Origin: Selenomonadaceae bacterium
Lineage (GTDB): Bacteria; Bacillota; Negativicutes; Selenomonadales; Selenomonadaceae
Length of the DNA: 7,980 nt
Reading direction: 5' to 3'
Assembly: GCA_017445435.1 (NCBI GenBank)
Contig: JAFSUE010000040.1
Coordinates: 1-7,980, forward strand
The translations under genes were made by a program, and so were the position numbers. This document shows positions 1 through 4,492 of the stretch, piece by piece (positions within the stretch are counted from its first letter, which is position 1; each line of letters opens with the position of its first letter). The notes beneath the pieces were generated by a model. It ran no database searches. It was not told the DNA's origin and saw only the letters and a program-made list of their open reading frames with translations.

Positions 1-213
1 ATTATTTTTAATGGAATCGTTTCCACTACCGCCGTATATAATTGCATTGCTACTAGAACTGTTAATAGAGTCGTTACCTTCGAGCGCATTTATTGTCACG
101 TTTTTAGCGTAGTTGTAAATACTATCAGCGTCTGCAGTTCCTACAACAACGGTATCGCTTGTACTGTTGCTTATGTCTGCAAAAAGCTGAACGTCAAAAT
201 TTTTCATCTGCAT
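1..213 (-). CDS. RTX-type calcium-binding repeat protein, N-terminal part (cut by window edge)
   Basis: The 71 visible codons read without a stop to the window edge. The protein starts MQMKNFDVQLFAD and has no cleavable signal peptide. It then shows ALEGNDSI and YGGSGNDSI, which match the glycine/aspartate nonapeptide (GGxGxDx) of RTX beta-roll proteins. These bind calcium outside the cell and are normally exported by a type I secretion system using a C-terminal signal, which would lie outside this window. I chose the ATG at 213 because AGGGGG (221-226, minus strand) sits 7 nt upstream; the ATG at 207 would be 13 nt away. Its role (adhesin, S-layer-like protein, enzyme or toxin) cannot be judged from this fragment. 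Confidence 0.7.
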   Translation of the reverse strand, partial: MQMKNFDVQLFADISNSTSDTVVVGTADADSIYNYAKNVTINALEGNDSINSSSSNAIIYGGSGNDSIKNN

Positions 214-257
214 AATAAAACCCCCTAAAAAATATCGCCACACTAAATTTTTAATGC

Positions 258-288
258 AGTATACAAGAAAATAGGGTGGAGTAGTCAA
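258..288 (-). promoter_or_regulatory. Probable sigma-70-type promoter of the RTX-type gene
   Basis: On the minus strand, TTGACT (283-288) and TATACT (258-263) each match the consensus at 5 of 6 positions. The spacer is 19 nt, a little long. Transcription would start near 251, giving a leader of about 38 nt that contains the AGGGGG ribosome-binding site at 221-226. Confidence 0.5.
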
Positions 289-353
289 GTATTATTTTTT
301 ATAATTAATTTGTTGTGTTCGATTGTGCGGTATTTTTTTGCTGAAAAAATTAT

Positions 354-457
354 TTGACGCTGAAACATTCCACAAAAATTTTCTGAAATTGACGCCGTAA
401 CGCTTGATAAATTTGACGCCTTGTATTAAAATTTGTAGCGATTTATTTTGAAACATT
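354..457 (+). repeat. Dispersed short direct repeats upstream of the PTS genes
   Basis: TTGACGC occurs three times (354-360, 389-395, 413-419), the last two extended to TTGACGCC. TGAAACATT occurs twice (361-369, 449-457), each followed by an A-run/T-run block. They could be binding sites for a regulator of either divergent gene or remnants of repeated DNA. No TTGACG copy has a good -10 at the right distance, so they are not obviously promoters. Confidence 0.45.
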
Positions 458-474
458 GTAAAAATTTTTGTAAT
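448..474 (+). promoter_or_regulatory. Weak candidate promoter for the PTS genes
   Basis: TTGAAA (448-453) and TGTAAT (469-474) resemble -35 and -10 boxes, but the 15-nt spacer is short. Transcription would start near 481 and give a leader of about 59 nt containing the heptamer array and the ribosome-binding site. This is the best candidate I could find in the gap, not a strong one. Confidence 0.25.
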
Positions 475-493
475 GAGCAACGCAGAATTTTTT

Positions 494-521
494 CATTCCG
501 CATTACGAATTACGCATTAAC
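494..521 (+). repeat. Tandem heptamer array, unit close to CATTACG (4 units)
   Basis: Four consecutive 7-base units read CATTCCG, CATTACG, AATTACG and CATTAAC. The array ends 3 nt before the GGGAG ribosome-binding site of the EIIB gene, so it would lie in the 5' leader of the PTS mRNA. Degenerate heptamer arrays of this kind resemble the short tandemly repeated sequences known from cyanobacterial intergenic regions. Confidence 0.6.
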
Positions 522-539
522 AAAGGGAGCGTGTTTTTA

Positions 540-842
540 GTGAAGAAAATCGTTTTACTGTGCGCGGCTGGAATGTCGACAACCATGCTCGTTAAAAAAA
601 TGCAGGAAGCGGCGGCGGCTGAAGGTCTTGAATGTACCATTACCGCTTGCGCACAACCTGAAGCTAAAGAAAAAGCGTCTGATGCTGATGCAATTTTGCT
701 TGGTCCGCAGATTCGTTTTGCTAAGGCGAAAGTTGAGGAGGCTTGCCCCAACGTTCCTATTGAGGCTATCGACATGAAAGTTTATGGACGTATGGACGGC
801 AAAGGCGCTCTTGAAGTTGCTAAAAAACTTATGGGAATGTAA
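540..842 (+). CDS. PTS EIIB, lactose/cellobiose/chitobiose family
   Basis: This 100-residue cytoplasmic protein is a phosphotransferase-system EIIB. It takes phosphate from EIIA onto a cysteine and passes it to a beta-disaccharide as the EIIC permease imports it. The signature is at the N-terminus: MKKIVLLCAAGMSTTMLVKK, with Cys8 as the phospho-acceptor at the end of the first strand, followed by the phosphate-binding loop AAGMST. The length is normal for a free-standing EIIB. I chose the GTG at 540 because GGGAG (525-529) lies 10 nt upstream and the MKKIVLL start is usual for the family. The GTG at 531 is only 1 nt from the Shine-Dalgarno. The EIIA gene follows 33 nt downstream in the same direction. 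The sugar (cellobiose, chitobiose or lactose) cannot be told from EIIB alone. Confidence 0.93.
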   Translation: MKKIVLLCAAGMSTTMLVKKMQEAAAAEGLECTITACAQPEAKEKASDADAILLGPQIRFAKAKVEEACPNVPIEAIDMKVYGRMDGKGALEVAKKLMGM

Positions 843-875
843 AACCTAAAAGCTATTTAAAGTGAGGTTAAATTT

Positions 876-1199
876 ATGGAAGGTCTCGAACTCACAGCTT
901 TCCAGATAATTTCTGCAGTCGGTACGGCGCGTAGTGCTTACATTGAGGCGATTCAAAAAGCTAAGGAGGGCGATTTTGAAGGTGCTGAACAACTTATCAA
1001 GGAAGGCGACGAAATGTTCATTGAAGGGCATCATGCACACGCTGGACTTTTGCAAGTTGAAGCTGATAACGGGCAAGGTAGCGCGGTTAGCTTAATCATT
1101 CTGCACGCCGAAGATCAGTTGATGAGTGCCGAAGGTTTCAAAACTATTGCGCTTGAATTCATTGACGTTTACAAGCGGCTTTTTAAACTTGAAAAATAA
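876..1199 (+). CDS. PTS EIIA, lactose/cellobiose/chitobiose family
   Basis: This 107-residue helical protein matches the lactose/cellobiose EIIA family, which works as a trimer. It accepts phosphate from HPr on a histidine and hands it to the EIIB cysteine. The active-site block is ILHAEDQLM, with His77 as the phospho-histidine and Asp80 at the position of the metal-binding aspartate of the trimer core. A His-rich stretch, GHHAHAGLLQ, lies at 51-60. Length and start are normal for the family. GAGG (864-867) is 8 nt before the ATG. It follows the EIIB gene by 33 nt and is closed by an intrinsic terminator, so the pair forms a complete transcription unit with no EIIC gene. Codon use looks cleaner than in neighbouring genes and lacks the AAAATTTT tracts, possibly a sign of high expression. 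Confidence 0.94.
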   Translation: MEGLELTAFQIISAVGTARSAYIEAIQKAKEGDFEGAEQLIKEGDEMFIEGHHAHAGLLQVEADNGQGSAVSLIILHAEDQLMSAEGFKTIALEFIDVYKRLFKLEK

Positions 1200-1220
1200 A
1201 ATTTTTGTACAAAATATCTT

Positions 1221-1257
1221 AAAGGTGACGGAGTTTAAAACTTCGTTGCTTTTTTTG
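1221..1257 (+). terminator. Intrinsic terminator after the PTS pair
   Basis: Bases 1225-1235 pair with 1239-1249 (11 bp including three G-U pairs, 3-nt loop), followed by seven T (1250-1256). It begins 21 nt after the EIIA stop. On the minus strand the G-U pairs become A-C mismatches and no U-run follows, so it should act mainly on the plus-strand transcript. Confidence 0.8.
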
Positions 1258-1260
1258 TTT

Positions 1261-1292
1261 AGTGAGTAGTTAGTAGTTAGTAGTCAGTAGTG
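1261..1292 (+). repeat. Tandem heptamer array, unit AGTNAGT (4 units plus a partial)
   Basis: Consecutive 7-base units read AGTGAGT, AGTTAGT, AGTTAGT and AGTCAGT, then a partial AGTG. The array fills the gap between the PTS terminator and the nagA stop codon. It is the second heptamer array flanking the PTS pair, with a different unit from the one at 494-521. Confidence 0.7.
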
Positions 1293-1299
1293 AAAAGAA

Positions 1300-2433
1300 C
1301 TAGCAACTAAAATCAACACCGTTAATTATTGTTCGCTTGACGTTGAAGTTTTCGTCGAAGATGACAAAGTCAGCCGCCTTGCCAACTTCTATTGAACCAA
1401 TTTTGTCAAAAATTTTTAACTCCCGCGCAGGATTTTTCGTCACCAGTTCGACAACTTCAGGGACAGTCCATTCAGCATTGCGCGAAAAATTTTTCACAAC
1501 GTCAATCATCTTCGCCACGCTACCGACAATCGTTCCGTCCTCAAGCGTCGCCAAATTTCCATTGACAAAAATTTTTTGTCCGCCAAATTCAAATTCGCCG
1601 TCACCAATTCCGCAAGCCCGTACAGAATCCGTTATCAAAATAATTTTATCGCGTGACTTAGTCTTAGCAACAATTTTCTGCGCGGCTGGGTGTACGTGAA
1701 CATTATCGGCAATAAGTTCAACAAAAATATTTGACGTAAGCGCCGCCCCAACAATTCCTGGCTTTCTATGGTGTAAGCCACTTTGCGCGTTGAAAAGATG
1801 CGTCACGTGATTAGCGCCGTGCTGAATCGCTTGTAAAGTTTCTTCGTACGTTGCAGCACTGTGACCAATCGACACGATAATATTTTCTGCGCGGCAAGCG
1901 TCTATAAAATCAAAGTTCGGCAATTCTTCTGGCGCAATCGTCACAATTTTTATCACGTCGGCAAATTCGGCGAAAGTTGAAAAATCTGCGCGGCGAATGA
2001 ATTTTTTATCCTGCGCACCGTTAAATTTTTCACTGATAAATGGACCTTCAAGGTGAGCGCCTAAAATTTTTGCACCGTTCGACGCCGTACTTTTGGCACG
2101 AATATTTTTTAGCGCGTGTTTAATTCTGTCAACGCTCATTGTCATAGTAGTCGGCAAAAAACTTGTGACGCCAGTTGACGGCAGAAAATTTTTCATACCG
2201 TCAAGCGCGGCAATATCTTCGTCCATAGCGTCAAAGCCGTTGCAACCGTGAATGTGAATGTTGATAAAGCCAGGCGCTACAAAATTTTTTTCCGCGTCGA
2301 TAATTTCGCCAGCGTCAGTGACGTTGCCCACTGAAATAATTTTTTCGTCAAAGGTTACGGCGGCTTTATCGTCAATAAAAAAATTGCCCTGTACATCGGG
2401 CAAAATAATTTTTCCGTTCGTTATCGTCTTCAT
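1300..2433 (-). CDS. nagA: N-acetylglucosamine-6-phosphate deacetylase
   Basis: This 377-residue cytoplasmic amidohydrolase removes acetate from GlcNAc-6-phosphate to give glucosamine-6-phosphate, in amino-sugar breakdown and cell-wall recycling. Metal and substrate motifs appear in family order: PGFINIHIHG (His60, His62), GAHLEGPF (Glu129), SIGHSAATYE (His191), NHVTHLFNA (His212), LHHRKPG (221-226), DNVHVHP (243-249) and the catalytic Asp269 in ILITDS. The C-terminal small domain closes the protein. Length is typical. I chose the ATG at 2433 (MKTITNGK). The same frame stays open far upstream, but only through a Lys/Ile-rich reading of the neighbour's repetitive tail. The ribosome-binding site is weak (GGGAA), and the start is 16 nt after the upstream gene's stop, which suggests translational coupling. 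No nagB lies nearby. The gene converges on the PTS pair. Confidence 0.95.
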   Translation of the reverse strand: MKTITNGKIILPDVQGNFFIDDKAAVTFDEKIISVGNVTDAGEIIDAEKNFVAPGFINIHIHGCNGFDAMDEDIAALDGMKNFLPSTGVTSFLPTTMTMSVDRIKHALKNIRAKSTASNGAKILGAHLEGPFISEKFNGAQDKKFIRRADFSTFAEFADVIKIVTIAPEELPNFDFIDACRAENIIVSIGHSAATYEETLQAIQHGANHVTHLFNAQSGLHHRKPGIVGAALTSNIFVELIADNVHVHPAAQKIVAKTKSRDKIILITDSVRACGIGDGEFEFGGQKIFVNGNLATLEDGTIVGSVAKMIDVVKNFSRNAEWTVPEVVELVTKNPARELKIFDKIGSIEVGKAADFVIFDENFNVKRTIINGVDFSC

Positions 2434-2449
2434 AATTTTTTCCCAAAAT

Positions 2450-3247
2450 TTAATAATTTCTAAGATTATCATTCGGATTTTGATTATAATTCGGATTATA
2501 ATTTTGATTAGGGTACTGCTCCTGTTGATTAGGATATGAATTTTGATTGTAGGAATTTTGGTCGTAAGAATTTTGAGCGTAAGGATTTTGATTTTGGTAC
2601 TGCTGATTTTGATACGGTTGATTTTGTTCGCCGTATGGATTTTGTTGATATTGATTTTGTGGATATTGCGGAGGCGGCGGTTGATTGGCGTTGCTGTAAG
2701 AATTTGGCGCGACATAGGAATTTTGCGTAGACTGTTTATTCATCTGGAACTTGGACTGCTTAAGAATCTGTTGCGCTTGAACAAGCCCAGCCTCTGCCGC
2801 TTGCACACCTTGAAAAGTATTTTCCACGTGTGCAATTAACTGGTCGAAAACTTGATTGGCGTACCTATCAGCTTGTTCCTGCAACTGCCGCGCCTGTTGA
2901 CGTGTACGATCCAAAATTTCACTTTCCTGCTGTTGAGCCTGCGCTATAACCATACGCGCTTTTTCTTTCGCCTTAATGACAACATCATTTTCATCAGTCA
3001 AGCGCTCGGCTTTAAGTTTAGCTTCTTTAATGATGCTGTCCGCCTGCTCCTGCGCATTTTTTATAATTTCGTCACGGTCTTGAAGAATTTTTTCAGCGCG
3101 TTCAAGTTCCTGTGGCAAATCGTGTCGTAATTCCCCAATTAAATGTGACAGCTCTTCATCGTCAACTAAAATTCTGCCAGTCAACGGTAAGTGTGACGCC
3201 TCATCTACAATTTTTTCTATCTGGTCTAGCGTTTCGCGTACAGTCAT
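2450..3247 (-). CDS. Coiled-coil ATPase/V-type subunit H-like protein with Q/N-rich tail
   Basis: No enzyme motif is visible in this 265-residue protein. Residues 1-45 (MTVRETLDQIEKIVDEASHL, then PLTGRILVDDEEL) match a conserved Gram-positive family often labelled ATPase or V-type ATPase subunit H-like, commonly found beside coaD. Residues 45-165 are a long charged helix with heptad character, as in DivIVA-like or F0 subunit b-like scaffolds. Residues 171-265 are a disordered tail in which Gln, Asn, Tyr and Pro make up 75 of 95 residues. There is no signal peptide or membrane segment. I prefer the ATG at 3247 from family similarity. A GTG at 3280 would add 11 residues, but the strong GGAGG (3307-3311) is 26 nt from it, and an in-frame stop at 3290-3292 rules out anything earlier. 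It lies between coaD and nagA. A role in cell envelope or division scaffolding is only a guess. Confidence 0.8.
   Translation of the reverse strand: MTVRETLDQIEKIVDEASHLPLTGRILVDDEELSHLIGELRHDLPQELERAEKILQDRDEIIKNAQEQADSIIKEAKLKAERLTDENDVVIKAKEKARMVIAQAQQQESEILDRTRQQARQLQEQADRYANQVFDQLIAHVENTFQGVQAAEAGLVQAQQILKQSKFQMNKQSTQNSYVAPNSYSNANQPPPPQYPQNQYQQNPYGEQNQPYQNQQYQNQNPYAQNSYDQNSYNQNSYPNQQEQYPNQNYNPNYNQNPNDNLRNY
2453..2737 (-). repeat. Low-complexity repeat coding for a Q/N/Y/P-rich tail
   Basis: This stretch encodes residues 171-265 of the coiled-coil protein. It is built from short degenerate units such as QNSY, NQNP and PYQNQ, and is rich in CAAAAT/CAAAATTC hexamer to octamer blocks. My count of the tail gives 24 Asn, 23 Gln, 15 Tyr and 13 Pro. 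Such DNA is prone to in-frame expansion or contraction. Confidence 0.85.
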
Positions 3248-3311
3248 ATATAGTTCGTTACTGATTAATCCGATCTTCACGTAAAATTTTCAGTAACGGA
3301 AATTCACCTCC
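3245..3311 (-). promoter_or_regulatory. Shine-Dalgarno, hairpin and start-codon arrangement of the coiled-coil gene
   Basis: On the minus strand GGAGG (3307-3311) is followed after 8 nt by CGTTACTGA (3290-3298). After a 25-nt loop comes its exact complement TCAGTAACG (3256-3264), and 8 nt later the ATG (3245-3247). The ATG has no Shine-Dalgarno directly before it. A 9-bp mRNA hairpin would pull the distant Shine-Dalgarno towards the ATG, as described for phage T4 genes 38 and 25. The other candidate start, GTG 3280, lies inside the loop. The repeat could instead be a protein-binding operator. Confidence 0.55.
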
Positions 3312-3338
3312 AAAATTTTTGATGATATTAAATTCAAT

Positions 3339-3818
3339 TCACAATTCCTCAAATTTAGATTTTAGCGCAACTTCCACGCATTGCGGCACCAGTCCGCTAA
3401 CATCGCCGTGAAATTTTGCAAGTTCACGTATTCCTGAGGAACTTATAAATGAAAATTTTATTTCTGTCAACAAAAAAACTGTTTCGACTTCTGGCGCGAG
3501 ACGTTTATTAAATTGTAGTTGATTAAATTCTGGTGCGAAGTCAGCAGTTGAACGAAGACCGCGAATAATTATGTTAATGCCGTGCGCCTTCACGTATTCC
3601 GATACAAGCCCTTCAAACGAATCAACTTTGACGTTGCTAATATGCCGCGTCGACTCTTCCAAAAGTTTAACGCGCTCCGCTACGTCGAAAAGATAATTTT
3701 TATGTTTATTCACGAAAACGCAGACGGTTAATTCGTCGACAAGTTTAGCCGCTCGTTCAAAAATATTTACGTGTCCATTCGTGACGGGGTCAAAACTTCC
3801 CGTGCAAATTGCCTTCAT
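3339..3818 (-). CDS. coaD: Phosphopantetheine adenylyltransferase
   Basis: CoaD transfers AMP from ATP to 4'-phosphopantetheine, giving dephospho-CoA, the penultimate step of coenzyme A synthesis; it acts as a cytoplasmic hexamer. The 159-residue protein has the nucleotidyltransferase signature CTGSFDPVTNGH at the N-terminus (the T/HxGH motif). The phosphopantetheine-binding block RGLRSTADFAPEFNQLQFNK follows, then ETVFL, and FSFISSSGIRELAKF near the C-terminus (the ISSS nucleotide motif). Length is normal. I chose the ATG at 3818 because GGTGA (3828-3832) is 9 nt upstream and the MKAICTGSFDP start is usual. The ATG at 3824 would leave only 3 nt. It overlaps the end of rsmD by 29 bp, so the two are probably translationally coupled in one operon. 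The substitution STADF for the usual AVSDF type is minor. Confidence 0.96.
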   Translation of the reverse strand: MKAICTGSFDPVTNGHVNIFERAAKLVDELTVCVFVNKHKNYLFDVAERVKLLEESTRHISNVKVDSFEGLVSEYVKAHGINIIIRGLRSTADFAPEFNQLQFNKRLAPEVETVFLLTEIKFSFISSSGIRELAKFHGDVSGLVPQCVEVALKSKFEEL

Positions 3819-4371
3819 TATCATTCGTCACCAAAATTTCAATGGCGGTTGTACGCCCATATTTTATTTTTCTAATAGATTTAAAATTTTTCGTGTCCAA
3901 ATTTTCATCAGCGCCGTATTCAACGATTATCAAGCCGCTTTCGTTCAAAAGTTCAAATTCGGCGATAAGTTCCAGCGCTTTATCAGCTAAATTTTTTTTG
4001 TACGGCGGGTCAATGAAAATTAAGTCAAACTTTTTATCTTGACGCGAAATTCTACGCAAAATTTTTTCAAAGTCTCCGCGCAGAATTTCAGCCGCGTTTT
4101 CAAATTTAGCACGTCGAACATTTTCCGCGATAATATCAGCTGTCGCAAAGTCAATGAAAGTTACCGAGCCTGCACCGCGTGAAAGTGATTCAATTCCCAA
4201 TGCTCCAGTCCCCGCGAAAATGTCAAGTACCGCTGAAATTTCATTGAAGTCAATCATTCCGTTCAAGACGCTGAAAAGTGATTCTTTCACGCGGTCTGAA
4301 GTTGGACGGGTAGAAAATCCTGCTGGCGTTTTTAATTTCAAACCTTTAGCTTTGCCCGTTATGATTCTCAT
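3790..4371 (-). CDS. rsmD: 16S rRNA (guanine(966)-N(2))-methyltransferase
   Basis: RsmD uses S-adenosylmethionine to methylate N2 of G966 of 16S rRNA in the small ribosomal subunit. The 193-residue protein shows the family's RPTSDRVKESLF block at 22-33. The SAM-binding loop LDIFAGTGALGIESLSRGA follows at about 49-67. The catalytic motif is DPPY within LIFIDPPYKK (about 117-126), typical of N2-guanine methyltransferases. The start MRIITGKAKGLKLKTP matches the family. There is no Shine-Dalgarno before the ATG. Instead an extended -10 box sits 9 nt upstream, so the mRNA may be leaderless. The rsmD-coaD pairing is widespread in Firmicutes. The 3' end overlaps coaD in another frame. The extra C-terminal residues (NDNEGNLHGKF) run into the coaD start region. 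Confidence 0.96.
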   Translation of the reverse strand: MRIITGKAKGLKLKTPAGFSTRPTSDRVKESLFSVLNGMIDFNEISAVLDIFAGTGALGIESLSRGAGSVTFIDFATADIIAENVRRAKFENAAEILRGDFEKILRRISRQDKKFDLIFIDPPYKKNLADKALELIAEFELLNESGLIIVEYGADENLDTKNFKSIRKIKYGRTTAIEILVTNDNEGNLHGKF

Positions 4372-4380
4372 AGCCGCGCT

Positions 4381-4410
4381 ATTTTACCACAAAATTAAAA
4401 TACCTTGCAA
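4381..4410 (-). promoter_or_regulatory. Probable promoter of the rsmD-coaD operon, extended -10
   Basis: On the minus strand TTGCAA (4405-4410) is a 4/6 match to the -35, and TAAAAT (4381-4386) a 5/6 match to the -10. The spacer is 18 nt, and TGG directly before TAAAAT gives the TGn extended -10. Transcription would start near 4374, only 2-3 nt before the rsmD ATG. The -35 lies in the 8-bp palindrome CTTGCAAG (4404-4411). Confidence 0.55.
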
Positions 4411-4440
4411 GATTTATTTCAAGTGCAAAAAATTAGCCGT

Positions 4441-4492
4441 TCAAGAATTGAAAATTGTTTTATACGAATCTTCAACCTTTGCAACAAGTTCA
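4441..4492 (-). repeat. Direct repeat, copy 1, at the 3' end of the STAND-TPR gene
   Basis: These 52 bases match 7523-7574 at 50 positions (the differences are at 4462 and 4479). They encode the shared tail ending VEDSYKTIFNS, including the TGA stop. Confidence 0.85.

Larger units (their letters stand above)
214..539. other. Divergent intergenic region between the RTX-type gene and the PTS genes
   Basis: I see no convincing gene here. An open frame on the minus strand (292-480) has no ribosome-binding site and no recognisable product. The region holds the RTX-gene promoter (258-288), dispersed direct repeats (354-457), a weak candidate plus-strand promoter (448-474), a tandem heptamer array (494-521) and the Shine-Dalgarno of the EIIB gene (GGGAG, 525-529). 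Confidence 0.7.

Noticed and set aside
292..480. 62-residue minus-strand open frame in the divergent gap
   Set aside because: There is no ribosome-binding site, no recognisable domain, and its Lys/Phe/Asn composition is what AT-rich A-run/T-run DNA gives by chance.
531..539. GTG at 531 as start of the EIIB gene
   Set aside because: It is only 1 nt from the GGGAG ribosome-binding site. The GTG at 540 has normal spacing and gives the family-typical MKKIVLL start.
2434..2715. N-terminal extension of nagA by 94 residues (Lys/Ile/Arg-rich)
   Set aside because: It is an out-of-frame reading of the repetitive Q/N tail of the upstream gene. The NagA family start and its normal length point to the ATG at 2433.
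2258..2839. Several plus-strand open frames over nagA and the coiled-coil gene
   Set aside because: They are shadows of the minus-strand genes, rich in Ile/Leu/Arg from reverse reading of repeats, with no ribosome-binding sites or domains.
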